Below are positions 1 to 7,667 of a DNA stretch of 39,116 nt, piece after piece. Each line of letters opens with the position of its first letter. The first letter of the stretch is position 1. Under the pieces are notes generated by a model. The model had not been told where the DNA came from, made no database searches, and saw nothing but the letters and a program-made list of their open reading frames with translations. The stretch lies in NCBI GenBank assembly GCA_965656785.1, contig CBFHLY010000026.1, positions 1 through 39,116 on the forward strand, written 5' to 3'. A program made the translations under genes and the position numbers. The DNA comes from JALQTD01 sp965656785 (lineage in GTDB: Bacteria > Bacteroidota > Bacteroidia > Flavobacteriales_D > Sanyastnellaceae).

Positions 1-447
1 TGTGATGTCGGCGTCCTTATTCAAGGTGAGGCTGTCCGCTGCCAACGTACCCGTTGACGTCAAACCGCCAAGCCCCGTGATGTCGTAGGAACTGAAGTTG
101 ATGTCCATGCCCGGGTTGCCTCCATTCGTGAGCACGTCGGACCAAGTTAAGGAGGAAGATGCGCCGACGGCCGGGCCCAAGTTCGCAACCCGCGCATAGA
201 GCGTATCCAAATCCGATCGGAGTCCAATTGTGCTCACTTCCATGAACACCCGGCTTCCGACCGATTCAGAAACCACTGCGGATTGCTGTCCCCAGGTGGT
301 GAGCGAGCAAGTGAGCGCCAACCCGACCAGGGCGAGTTGAACAACCGCACCATTGAGGGTGGACTTCAATCGATTGTGACCGCCCAATGCGCTGGACAGC
401 GGGCTGGTTTGAGAGGTCTTCGCCTCCACGTTCAAGGAATAATTCAT
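1..447 (-). CDS. Secreted repeat-type protein, N-terminal fragment (runs off left edge)
   Basis: An open minus-strand frame of 149 codons starts with ATG at 447 and continues past the window edge without a stop. Residues about 30-55 form a hydrophobic segment (LNGAVVQLALVGLALTC) followed by small residues and Gln, which looks like a Sec signal peptide with a long N-region. The mature part is rich in Ser, Thr, Gly, Asn and Asp and has a rhythm of short strand-like phrases (ITGLGGLTSTGTLAADSLTL). This resembles beta-helix or tail-fibre-like adhesin repeats found in many Bacteroidota surface proteins. The C-terminus, where a sorting or anchor domain would lie, is outside the window. The family is not identified; the function as a surface adhesin is only inference. 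Confidence 0.65.
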   Translation of the reverse strand, partial: MNYSLNVEAKTSQTSPLSSALGGHNRLKSTLNGAVVQLALVGLALTCSLTTWGQQSAVVSESVGSRVFMEVSTIGLRSDLDTLYARVANLGPAVGASSSLTWSDVLTNGGNPGMDINFSSYDITGLGGLTSTGTLAADSLTLNKDADIT

Positions 448-707
448 GACAAGGACATATTTGCTTAATTCGTATAGCTCAATTGCTTGTCAGTCGAAAT
501 TATTCACCAAGGAGGGACTGGTGCGGTATTGGCACATCACAACCTTATCATGCCACTAACATCGTTAGCCATTGCTTGGTTTTTGGCGCCAATTTCCGCT
601 ACTCGAATTGTGTGACATATGTGAATCGGCTTGCGAAATGGGTTGAGTTGATTGAAATGTTAGCCCCACCTAACACGGCGCCGTTTGGGAGGGTTGTACT
701 TTGTCGC
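448..707. promoter_or_regulatory. Divergent intergenic region between surface protein and LuxR-type regulator
   Basis: These 260 bp separate two divergent genes and must hold both promoters. A 5-bp inverted repeat (GTTAG at 659-663, CTAAC at 670-674) and the imperfect -7-like string TACTTTG (697-703), four bases before the regulator ATG, are visible. No clean TAnnTTTG with a properly spaced TTG was found in either direction. I see no gene in this stretch; although the regulator frame is open back to 483, that part lacks protein-like composition. Confidence 0.35.
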
Positions 708-2273
708 ATGCATTTGATTCGAATCCTTGTCGTCGGAATGATGGCGACGTTCATCTTGTCCTGGTGTCCCGCTCATGCTCAGGGTTATGACAGCTCGAAC
801 ACGGCAAAGGCGATTTGGCTCCGGGAAATCACGGGGCCCAAACCCGCAGAAGTGCCCCCCATTGAATCGGCTTTGATTCGAAGTTCAACCAATCAGGGTG
901 AACTGGACTGTGGCGAGGTACAAAAGCATTTGGCCTTGCTTGCAGACCATTTGAGACGTGGGGGGGGGTCGAAGCTGTATCCTGACATTTTCGTTTGGGG
1001 AAATGCACAATGCGGTGGGCTCGACCCGTACGGGCAATTGCTGGTCGGGGATGTCTTTTTCATCCATGGGGACTATGGAGAAGCCACCGCGTTTTACCAA
1101 CGCGCACTGAAGGAATTGGATCCCAATGAACAAGCTCATTTGGCGGCCACGTTAAACAAAGGCGCTTGCCTCGTTTCACTGGGTGAGTATACCGAAGCCA
1201 TCGATGCCTTCTTGGAGGTGATCAACCACCCATTTCCAAGAGCAAATGATTTCAAGACCATCGCCACCATCAACTTATCTGCTGCCCAGATGAATGCTGG
1301 ATTTCTGAGCGATGCCGCCTCCACCATACGTCAACTATCCACGGACTCCCTTTCCGATTACTGGAGTGGGATCCATTACAGCAATGGACTCACCGTGCAC
1401 CAAATGCTGGGGGATTATGCGGGGTCGGACTCCATCTGGCAGATCCATTTGCGCCACATCCCTTTCGAATCTTGGCCGCTGGCCATTCACCCACAGATTC
1501 TCAGCGAAATCCTCCATGGCGCTGACTTCATTGAGTTCTCTCAGTTCAAAAAGCGCATCGTCCAATCGCCCCTGAGCCCACTCATGGATCCCGCTCACAG
1601 CCACTACCCACTCTTTGAGCAGGCCGAATATGACGAGAACACATTCAAGTTGTGGGAACTCTATAGGACATATGACGAAGGCCAGCGTCAAGCAAATTCG
1701 ATTTTCCGAAATGAGACCCAACCCCAACTCCAAGCCGAGTTGCAACTCATACAGCAGGAACTCGGGCAAGCGCAACAATCGTCCCGCAATTGGAGGCTCA
1801 CGTCAACCTTGATCGTTAGCGCACTGCTCATCCTTGTATTGTCCATCTTGCTCATTCGTTCGCAACGACTGCGACGGCACTTGAAGACCGTTTCGAACTC
1901 CGAAGTGGTCACCTTACTGGCAGAGCCAAAGGTGGACGAGGATGATTTGGTCATCCTCGCGCAAGCGCTGACATACGGAAAGGGGCTGCAAAAGGCCTTG
2001 TTGATTGTCCGCCGTTTGAGTGCTGAATTTGCAGTCCAAACTGAGTCCCGGCTCAACCTCGAAGCCATCGAATTGTTCGATGAACTCAATGAGCGAGAAA
2101 AGGAAGTCGCAGGTTACATCGCTTCGGGCTTCAATTCGAAAGAGATCGCCCAAATGCTGAATGTCACCGCGCAGTACATCTACAACGTAAGGAGCCGCAT
2201 TCGCGAGAAGATGGGCGTTCCCACTGATCAGGACTTGTTGAACTACCTGCGCAACCCATCAACTCAAGCATGA
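708..2273 (+). CDS. Membrane-anchored TPR protein with C-terminal LuxR-type HTH
   Basis: The predicted protein has 521 residues. I chose the ATG at 708 because it opens a signal peptide (hydrophobic core about residues 4-18, then PAHAQG); the in-frame extension back to 483 does not look like protein. Residues about 60-330 contain helical TPR-like repeats, a helical linker follows, and one transmembrane helix lies near 366-385 (STLIVSALLILVLSILLI). The cytoplasmic end (about 457-515) is a GerE/LuxR helix-turn-helix with NEREKEVAGYIASGF and NSKEIAQMLNVTAQYI. This layout, periplasmic TPRs with a cytoplasmic DNA-binding domain, is common in Bacteroidota one-component regulators. It lacks a receiver or kinase domain. 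The target genes are unknown; the divergent surface-protein gene is a candidate. Confidence 0.85.
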   Translation: MHLIRILVVGMMATFILSWCPAHAQGYDSSNTAKAIWLREITGPKPAEVPPIESALIRSSTNQGELDCGEVQKHLALLADHLRRGGGSKLYPDIFVWGNAQCGGLDPYGQLLVGDVFFIHGDYGEATAFYQRALKELDPNEQAHLAATLNKGACLVSLGEYTEAIDAFLEVINHPFPRANDFKTIATINLSAAQMNAGFLSDAASTIRQLSTDSLSDYWSGIHYSNGLTVHQMLGDYAGSDSIWQIHLRHIPFESWPLAIHPQILSEILHGADFIEFSQFKKRIVQSPLSPLMDPAHSHYPLFEQAEYDENTFKLWELYRTYDEGQRQANSIFRNETQPQLQAELQLIQQELGQAQQSSRNWRLTSTLIVSALLILVLSILLIRSQRLRRHLKTVSNSEVVTLLAEPKVDEDDLVILAQALTYGKGLQKALLIVRRLSAEFAVQTESRLNLEAIELFDELNEREKEVAGYIASGFNSKEIAQMLNVTAQYIYNVRSRIREKMGVPTDQDLLNYLRNPSTQA

Positions 2274-2372
2274 AGTGGTCGGATTGAGTTGGATACGTTT
2301 CATGTCAACCATGCGGGCACCCATCAACTATGCCAAAAGGCTAAACACCTGTGATGATGCACCGAGATGCAC

Positions 2373-2774
2373 TCAATCCTGCATGATGCAGGCCGCATGC
2401 GCTGAGGTATGGAAAGCCTTCTTGGACTTCACGACGCGCGTGACGGTTTCGTCGCACAGTTGAATGCTGGCGACCGAAAAACCGTGCTTCGCGAGCAACG
2501 CCATTTGGTTCTCAGTGCAGTGAAACGTCGCATTGTAGTTCGTCGCCACTTGGGTGCCGGCCACGTAGCTCACCGGGGTGGCGGGCTGGGCAGCCTTGAA
2601 CACTTGGACCTCACCGTTGCCGAGCTTCAAACTCAACTCGGTCCCCTCGGCAACCACAAAGTTGCGCTCTCCAATCAACGCCACAGCCATCTCCACCCGA
2701 TAGTCATCGGCCTCCTGAGTTCCGCAATGGGCTACACGTATTTCACGGCCAAAAACCTCTAAAACACCAGTCAA
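2373..2774 (-). CDS. Conserved hypothetical protein, 133 residues
   Basis: The frame runs from ATG 2774 to the stop at 2373-2375. The composition is that of a soluble protein of about 14 kDa, with no signal peptide and no membrane segment. Its centre has alternating hydrophobic and polar residues typical of beta structure (ELSLKLGNGEVQVFKAA) and the C-terminal half has a helical look (TENQMALLAKHGFSVASI). I do not recognise the family and assign no function. The gene is convergent with the LuxR-type regulator gene; its stop lies 99 bp from that stop, and the tRNA-Glu terminator lies just upstream, so it probably has its own promoter between about 2775 and 2800. The overlapping plus-strand frame is a shadow. 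Confidence 0.65.
   Translation of the reverse strand: MTGVLEVFGREIRVAHCGTQEADDYRVEMAVALIGERNFVVAEGTELSLKLGNGEVQVFKAAQPATPVSYVAGTQVATNYNATFHCTENQMALLAKHGFSVASIQLCDETVTRVVKSKKAFHTSAHAACIMQD
2378..2392. repeat. Near-perfect 15-bp inverted repeat CCTGCAT-G-ATGCAGG
   Basis: Two 7-bp arms with a 1-base centre lie over the last codons of the 133-residue hypothetical gene, in the convergent space behind the LuxR-type gene. It lacks a T-tract on either strand, so it is not a typical intrinsic terminator. It could be a protein-binding site or an mRNA end structure. Confidence 0.4.
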
Positions 2775-2791
2775 ATCAAGCGTTTGGGCAC

Positions 2792-2815
2792 AAAAAAAGA
2801 CTCCGAAGAGTCTCT
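2792..2815 (-). terminator. Intrinsic terminator of tRNA-Glu
   Basis: On the minus strand the arms AGACTC and GAGTCT (2798-2803 and 2808-2813) enclose a UUCG tetraloop closed by C-G, and seven T residues follow (complement of 2792-2798). It lies seven bases beyond the 3' end of tRNA-Glu, ahead of the next minus-strand gene. Confidence 0.85.
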
Positions 2816-2821
2816 TTAAAG

Positions 2822-2893
2822 TAGCCCGTAGGGGATTTGAACCCCTGCTACCAGGATGAAAACCTGGCGTCCTAACCCCTAGACGAACGGGCC
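2822..2893 (-). tRNA. tRNA-Glu (anticodon UUC)
   Basis: The minus strand folds into a 72-nt cloverleaf. The acceptor arms are GGCCCGT and ACGGGCT with a G1-U72 pair and discriminator A. The anticodon stem is CCAGG/CCTGG with loop TTTTCAT, which gives anticodon TTC. The T arm is AGGGG-TTCAAAT-CCCCT. The CCA end is not encoded, so it must be added after transcription. It stands alone, with its own promoter box upstream and a terminator downstream. Confidence 0.97.
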
Positions 2894-2904
2894 GTTTGGG
2901 AGCG

Positions 2905-2934
2905 CAAATATACGTTGCTCATTGCTTCCGACAA
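2905..2934 (-). promoter_or_regulatory. Bacteroidota-type promoter of tRNA-Glu
   Basis: On the minus strand the -7 box TATATTTG (2912-2905) matches the TAnnTTTG consensus known for Bacteroidota sigma factor. A TTG at 2934-2932 stands 19 bp upstream, as expected for the -33 element. The box ends 11 bases before the mature tRNA 5' end. Confidence 0.7.
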
Positions 2935-2963
2935 GCATCTCCCCAAAAAAAATTTCACTTTCC

Positions 2964-3437
2964 TCAACCGAGGTACGCGCGGTACATCCACACCAGCTTT
3001 TCCTGCTCACGGATGTAGTCGCTCATCAAGGCGGAAGTGCCCTCGTCACTCGCCTCCGTGGCCAAGGCCAACAGCGCCCGTTCGCGAACAAGCAGCACCG
3101 AGAACCCCGCCACGCAGTGCTTCATCGCCTCGGCACCGTCCGTCACGTTGCGGACCACCGGCACGTCGCTGTGCTTCACGTAATCCTCGAATGCATGGAG
3201 CGGTTGGGCATCCAGCGTCAAAATTCGCTCAGCCACCTCATCGATCTTCAGGATGAGGTCGTTGTAGAGCTCCTCGAACTTCAGGTGCAGCTCGAAAAAG
3301 TCCCGGCCGCGGATGTTCCAATGGAAGCCACGGGCGTTTTGGTAGAAAATGTGCAAATCGGCCAAGAGCTGGTTGAGCCCCGTGGCGAGTTGGTTGGCGG
3401 CCTGAGCGTTCAGGCCAATGGGCAAATTGGAATCCAT
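2964..3437 (-). CDS. dps: Dps-family DNA-binding ferritin
   Basis: The 157-residue protein belongs to the Dps/ferritin-like family, which forms dodecamers that oxidise and store iron and protect DNA from peroxide in the cytoplasm. The inter-subunit ferroxidase ligands are present with family spacing: His39 (in GFHWNIRG), His51, Asp66 and Glu70 (in DEVAERI). The N-terminal tail is short and not Lys-rich, so tight DNA binding is uncertain. The gene lies 66 bp downstream of proS on the same strand, with two hairpins in the gap, so it is probably transcribed on its own. I saw no OxyR-type site. Confidence 0.95.
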   Translation of the reverse strand: MDSNLPIGLNAQAANQLATGLNQLLADLHIFYQNARGFHWNIRGRDFFELHLKFEELYNDLILKIDEVAERILTLDAQPLHAFEDYVKHSDVPVVRNVTDGAEAMKHCVAGFSVLLVRERALLALATEASDEGTSALMSDYIREQEKLVWMYRAYLG

Positions 3438-3454
3438 GACGCGAAGGTCGGGAA

Positions 3455-3498
3455 CCCGCCGCGAAAGCGGGCGACCGGCGTCATCGAAAACGTCGATG
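3455..3498 (-). other. Two hairpins between proS and dps
   Basis: Inverted repeats CCCGC/GCGGG (3455-3459 and 3467-3471) and CATCGA/TCGATG (3482-3487 and 3493-3498) fill the 66-bp gap. Neither is followed by a run of T on the minus strand, so termination of proS here would be weak. They may instead structure the dps leader. Confidence 0.35.
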
Positions 3499-3503
3499 CA
3501 CCA

Positions 3504-4976
3504 TCAATAGGCGCGGGCGAACAGTACGCGTTGGGCGGACGGAGCGCCCGTGCGGATGCACTGACCGGTCGTGGTGTCGCCATCGAGGGGGATGCACCGG
3601 ATGGTTGCCTTCGTTTCCTTCTTGATGAGGTCTTCCGTTTCGGAGGTGCCGTCCCAGTGGGCGCTCACGAAGCCCCCGCGATCAAGGGCGGCGATGAAGT
3701 CGTCCCAATTGTCGACCACGGAGGTGGTTTCCTGAGTGCGGGCGGCGGCGCGGGCGAGCAGGTTGTCCTGGATTTCCGCGAGGAGGGACTGGACGTTGGC
3801 GACGATGCCTTCGGACGGCACGTACGACTTTTCCTTCGTGTCGCGGCGAGCGACTTCGATGGTGCCGCCGGCGAGGTCGCGCGGTCCCATCGCGAGGCGC
3901 ACGGGCACGCCTTTGAGTTCGTATTCGGCGAACTTCCAGCCCGAACGCTTCGTGTCGTCGTCGTCGAGCTTCACGCGGATGCCCGCGGCCTTGAGGTCGT
4001 CCGCGATGGATTTGAGGGCGGCGACGATTTCGGCCATTTGGTCTTCCCCTTTGTAAATGGGCACGAGGACCACTTCAATGGGGGCGAGCTTGGGCGGCAG
4101 CACGAGGCCGGCGTCGTCGGAGTGGGTCATGATGAGGGCGCCCATCAGGCGGGTGGACACGCCCCAGGAGGTGGCCCAAACGAGTTCCTGCCCGCCGTCG
4201 CGCGTGGCGAATTTGACGTCGAAAGCGCGGGCGAAGTTTTGGCCCAAAAAGTGCGAAGTACCCGCCTGCAACGCCTTGCCATCCTGCATCATCGCCTCGA
4301 TGCAGTACGTGTCCTCAGCCCCCGCGAACCGCTCGTTCACCGACTTCACGCCCTTCACCACCGGCATCGCCATCCAGCCCTCCGCAAAGTTCGCGTACAC
4401 GTCGAGCATCCGGCGCGCCTCCTCCACGGCCTCCTCCTTCGTCTCGTGGGCCGTATGCCCCTCCTGCCAGAGGAATTCCGCCGTGCGCAAAAACAACCGC
4501 GTCCGCATCTCCCAACGCACCACGTTCGCCCACTGGTTGATCAACAGCGGCAAGTCGCGGTACGACTGGATCCAATCCTTGTACGTGTTCCAAATGATCG
4601 TCTCCGACGTCGGCCGCACGACCAATTCCTCCTCCAGCTTCGCCGACGGATCGACCACCACCCCATTGCCATTCGGATCGTTCATGAGCCGGTAGTGGGT
4701 GACCACCGCGCATTCCTTCGCGAAGCCTTCGACGTGGGCCGCTTCCTTCGACAGGTAGCTTTTCGGGATGAACAGTGGGAAGTAGGCGTTGACGTGGCCG
4801 GTTTCCTTGAACATGCCGTCGAGCACGCTTTGCATCCGCTCCCAGATAGCGAAGCCGTAAGGCTTGATGACCATGCAGCCCTTGACATCGCTGTGTTGGG
4901 CCAAATCGGCTTGCGCGACGAGTTCGTTGTACCACTTGCTGTAGTCGGTTCCACGGGGGGTGAGCTTGGAGGCCAT
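3504..4976 (-). CDS. proS: Proline--tRNA ligase, archaeal/eukaryal type
   Basis: This 490-residue class II synthetase charges tRNA-Pro with proline. It has the short architecture of the archaeal/eukaryal-type ProRS, without the editing domain inserted in the long bacterial form. Class II features are visible around NVVRWEMRTRLFLRTAEF (motif 2 region) and the HSDDAGLVLPPKLAP stretch, and the C-terminus ends in RVLFARAY, typical of this type. I chose ATG 4976 (MASKLTPRG); the open frame to 5045 adds a non-conserved tail. The C-terminal segment carries only two cysteines (Cys461, Cys473), fewer than the four-Cys zinc site I recall in Thermus ProRS. Confidence 0.95.
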   Translation of the reverse strand: MASKLTPRGTDYSKWYNELVAQADLAQHSDVKGCMVIKPYGFAIWERMQSVLDGMFKETGHVNAYFPLFIPKSYLSKEAAHVEGFAKECAVVTHYRLMNDPNGNGVVVDPSAKLEEELVVRPTSETIIWNTYKDWIQSYRDLPLLINQWANVVRWEMRTRLFLRTAEFLWQEGHTAHETKEEAVEEARRMLDVYANFAEGWMAMPVVKGVKSVNERFAGAEDTYCIEAMMQDGKALQAGTSHFLGQNFARAFDVKFATRDGGQELVWATSWGVSTRLMGALIMTHSDDAGLVLPPKLAPIEVVLVPIYKGEDQMAEIVAALKSIADDLKAAGIRVKLDDDDTKRSGWKFAEYELKGVPVRLAMGPRDLAGGTIEVARRDTKEKSYVPSEGIVANVQSLLAEIQDNLLARAAARTQETTSVVDNWDDFIAALDRGGFVSAHWDGTSETEDLIKKETKATIRCIPLDGDTTTGQCIRTGAPSAQRVLFARAY

Positions 4977-5104
4977 GATTCGGGGTTTGGTATGCTTTTT
5001 GCTCTTTTTATGCCAAATCCACTCACGGGTTGCGAGCGATTGCACCCCGCGAAAGTACCGAATTTCCTACCTTGCAGGAAGCCTCAAGCACGAACGATTC
5101 CACC

Positions 5105-6145
5105 ATGATGCACCAATTGCCCTCCTTCCCCACTGTTTTGCCCGCTCTCGCCGCGGTGGCGGGCGGGCTGTTGTTCACCCTTTCTGGCTGCGCGCCCGGA
5201 TCATTCGGCGTCACGTCCGGACTGGAAACCGATGAAGTGTACCTGCAGCGCGGGGAGGCGTTCGTCACGGATGCGGAGTACCTGGCGTTCGCGATGGAAC
5301 AAGCCGGCGTCAGCGATTCCGGCGACGATTACTACGATGCGGACCGGGCGGCTATGAGCGCGCGTTCCGGCCGTCAATTCACCCCGTTCTCGAATTCATT
5401 GCTCGGCATGTCTACCCCTTACGGGGCCTACGGGACGGGCTGGGGCAGTCCGTACGGTGGATTCGGCGCTTCGCCCTTTGGCATGAACTCCTTGGGCTAC
5501 AACCCTTACGGAAGCTGGGGCAACCCCTACGGCATGGGCGGCTACAACCCTTATGGTACTTGGGGGTACAACCCCTACTCCACGTACGGGTACAATCCCT
5601 ACGGCTTCAACCCTTACGGTCCCTCATGGGGCGGTGGCGGCTGGGTCGGTAACAACGGCGGCTGGACCGACAACAGCGGGTTCAATGTGACGAGCGGGCC
5701 GCGCATTCCCATCATTTCTTCGACTTCGGTCAATTCGAATTTGGGATCGACGGGGTTGCTGGTGGAACCGAGAACGTTCGAAGAGCGGCCGAAATTGGTG
5801 ACGAACGAGGTGATGGACCAAGCACTCGGAAGGAACGTGGACTTGGATGTCGCGGCGCCCCCCCCTCCGCCCGCAACCCGGAACGACAGCAATCCGTGGG
5901 AACGCATGTTGTCTTCTCCCAGCATTCCGGAAGAATTCCGTGAACCTTATGCTCCGTCCACGAGCCCGCGCACGGAGCCGAGTTACCGAGCGCCAGAACC
6001 GAGTTCACCCGGGCGCCAGGTCACTCCGCCCCGGACGCCGTCGAGGCCCTCCACCACCCCGTCGAGGCCCTCCACAAGCCCGAACCGCCCCTCAGGTGGC
6101 AGCCGCACGCCCAGTGCTCCATCACGCAGTGGCCGCGGGGGATGA
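5105..6145 (+). CDS. Lipoprotein with Tyr/Gly/Pro NPY repeats
   Basis: The 346-residue product begins with a signal peptide ending in the lipobox LSGC (Cys near residue 24), so it should be lipidated. After an acidic, Tyr-bearing N-terminal region, residues about 133-172 hold six NPY units (YNPYGSWGNPYG, YNPYGTWGYNPY and similar) in a Gly/Tyr/Trp-rich stretch. The last 90 residues are Pro/Ser/Arg-rich and disordered (SRPSTTPSRPSTSPNRP). Start choice: ATG 5105, or 5108 just after it. The stop overlaps the next start (ATGA at 6142-6145), so the two products are likely translated together. Similar Tyr-rich flavobacterial proteins have been misnamed 'vitellogenin'. The function is unknown; an envelope role with the downstream barrel is inference. 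Confidence 0.85.
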   Translation: MMHQLPSFPTVLPALAAVAGGLLFTLSGCAPGSFGVTSGLETDEVYLQRGEAFVTDAEYLAFAMEQAGVSDSGDDYYDADRAAMSARSGRQFTPFSNSLLGMSTPYGAYGTGWGSPYGGFGASPFGMNSLGYNPYGSWGNPYGMGGYNPYGTWGYNPYSTYGYNPYGFNPYGPSWGGGGWVGNNGGWTDNSGFNVTSGPRIPIISSTSVNSNLGSTGLLVEPRTFEERPKLVTNEVMDQALGRNVDLDVAAPPPPPATRNDSNPWERMLSSPSIPEEFREPYAPSTSPRTEPSYRAPEPSSPGRQVTPPRTPSRPSTTPSRPSTSPNRPSGGSRTPSAPSRSGRGG

Positions 6146-7602
6146 GGTACGCACTGATGCTGGTCGCGCTGTTGTCCGCCTCGGCAGGGAACAGCCAAAA
6201 CGAAATGGACATCTTGCGCTATAGCCAGCAGGAGGTGTCGGGGACGTTGCGGAATTTGGGGATGGGTGGAACGATGGGCGCGGTGGGAGCGGATTTGTCC
6301 TGTGCGTTCAGCAATCCGGCGGGGTTGGGCCTCTATCGGCGCGGGGACGTGGGATTCAATTGGGGATTTGCCGGGGCTTCCACGCGCTTGACGTACGGGG
6401 GCCTGAGCCAACGCGGAAACGCGAGCAACGCTCCCGTCACGAACGCGGGGATTGCCATCACGTATCCGAGTGTGGATCCGGATTGGCCGTTCGTGACCCT
6501 CGCCATCGCTTACCAAAAGCGTGCAGAACTCCATCAACAAATCCTCGCCCAGGGCGCGGTCATCGACGGCAGCTTGGCGGATTTGTTCCTGAATCAAGCG
6601 GATGGCCTGCTTCCGAGCCAACTGAATGCCTTCACATCAGCCCCAGCTTGGAACAGCTTTTTGTTGGATGGAGATCCGTCCGTCCCTGCTTGCGAAACGT
6701 GTTACGTCTCCGCCATGGAAGGCGCTGGCGGGGCCCTGACCTCCAAGCGGATTGACCGGGAAGGGTCGGTTGGCGAAACGGCCATTTCCTTCGCAGCGAA
6801 CTACCGGCACCGCCTGTACCTGGGCGGAAGCGTCGGCCTGCCGCGCATCGTGTTCTCGGAACAAACGCTTCACGAGGAGCAGCCCCTTTCCGACTCCTTG
6901 GCATTGAACCGATGGAACTTCAATGAGCGCCTCGACATCGAAGGCTCTGGGGTCAACTTGCGCATCGGGGCCATTTGGTCGGTCTCCAGTTGGATGCGTG
7001 TTGGGGTGAACTATGCAACGCGGTCGCGCTTGAGCTTGCGCGACACGTATTCGACCGACCTGACCACCCAATGGAACGACGGAACGACGCTGGAATCCTC
7101 GAGCCCGCTCAACCAGCATGAATACCTCATTTACACCCCGTCCCGGCTGGCCGTGAACGCTGCCATCATCCTGGGCAAGTACGGGGTCATCGCTGCCGAA
7201 TACGAACGCACCGATTACCGCCAAGGGGAACTGCGCCCTGCCGCCTTTTCCGGACCCACCGCATACGACTACGAAACGGAGAACGAAGTGGCACAAGGGC
7301 TCTACAGCGTTTCGCACGCCGCCCGAGTGGGTGCAGAATTCCGAATCGCGAACAACCACCGCGTTCGCCTCGGGGCGGGCATGTCCCCGTCGCCGTATGG
7401 GAGCGACACGGAAACCCCGAATGCCACGCGGTACCATGGATCGCTCGGCTGGGCCTACCGCGGAGAAACGTGGTACGGAGGAGCCAGTTATGCGCTGTCG
7501 ATTTGGGAAGAGAACCTCTACCCGTGGGGCATTCCCAGCGACCCCGCGCGGCTGGCCCGACAGAACGGCATGTTCACGATCGGCGTTGGGGCACGGCTCT
7601 GA
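6142..7602 (+). CDS. OmpP1/FadL-like outer membrane barrel protein
   Basis: The 486-residue protein has a short signal peptide (MRYALMLVALLSASAGNSQ) and then the family's N-terminal signature, LGMGGTMGAVGADLSCAFSN followed by PAGLGLYR, seen in Bacteroidota OmpP1/FadL/TodX-type barrels. The rest alternates amphipathic strands with aromatic residues and ends in GVGARL, a barrel-like terminal strand. FadL relatives carry hydrophobic molecules across the outer membrane, but the substrate here is unknown. It is coupled by a 4-bp overlap to the upstream NPY-repeat lipoprotein and followed directly by a strong terminator, so the pair forms a two-gene unit. Confidence 0.85.
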   Translation: MRYALMLVALLSASAGNSQNEMDILRYSQQEVSGTLRNLGMGGTMGAVGADLSCAFSNPAGLGLYRRGDVGFNWGFAGASTRLTYGGLSQRGNASNAPVTNAGIAITYPSVDPDWPFVTLAIAYQKRAELHQQILAQGAVIDGSLADLFLNQADGLLPSQLNAFTSAPAWNSFLLDGDPSVPACETCYVSAMEGAGGALTSKRIDREGSVGETAISFAANYRHRLYLGGSVGLPRIVFSEQTLHEEQPLSDSLALNRWNFNERLDIEGSGVNLRIGAIWSVSSWMRVGVNYATRSRLSLRDTYSTDLTTQWNDGTTLESSSPLNQHEYLIYTPSRLAVNAAIILGKYGVIAAEYERTDYRQGELRPAAFSGPTAYDYETENEVAQGLYSVSHAARVGAEFRIANNHRVRLGAGMSPSPYGSDTETPNATRYHGSLGWAYRGETWYGGASYALSIWEENLYPWGIPSDPARLARQNGMFTIGVGARL

Positions 7603-7607
7603 TGAGC

Positions 7608-7655
7608 CAACGAAAAAACCCCGGTCGTCGTTGACGGACCGGGGTTTTTTCGTTG
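7608..7655. terminator. Bidirectional intrinsic terminator
   Basis: Long complementary arms, CAACGAAAAAACCCCGGTC and GACCGGGGTTTTTTCGTTG, flank a short loop. A-tract and T-tract sit on both sides, so it can stop transcription from the plus-strand barrel gene and from the convergent minus-strand coiled-coil gene. Confidence 0.95.
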
Positions 7656-7667
7656 AACCGGAGCGAA

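Noticed and set aside
483..707. N-terminal extension of the LuxR-type regulator by 75 codons
   Set aside because: The added stretch is not protein-like and would bury the clear signal peptide that begins at 708.
2922..5108. 728-codon plus-strand open frame across dps and proS
   Set aside because: It is antisense to two clearly conserved genes. Its composition (His, Arg, Val, Gly-rich, no domain) is typical of the mirror frame of GC-rich coding DNA.
5461..5640. Possible CRISPR or tandem DNA repeat
   Set aside because: The repetition is in the amino-acid sequence (NPY units) with varied codons and spacing, within a coding frame; there are no constant repeats with unique spacers.
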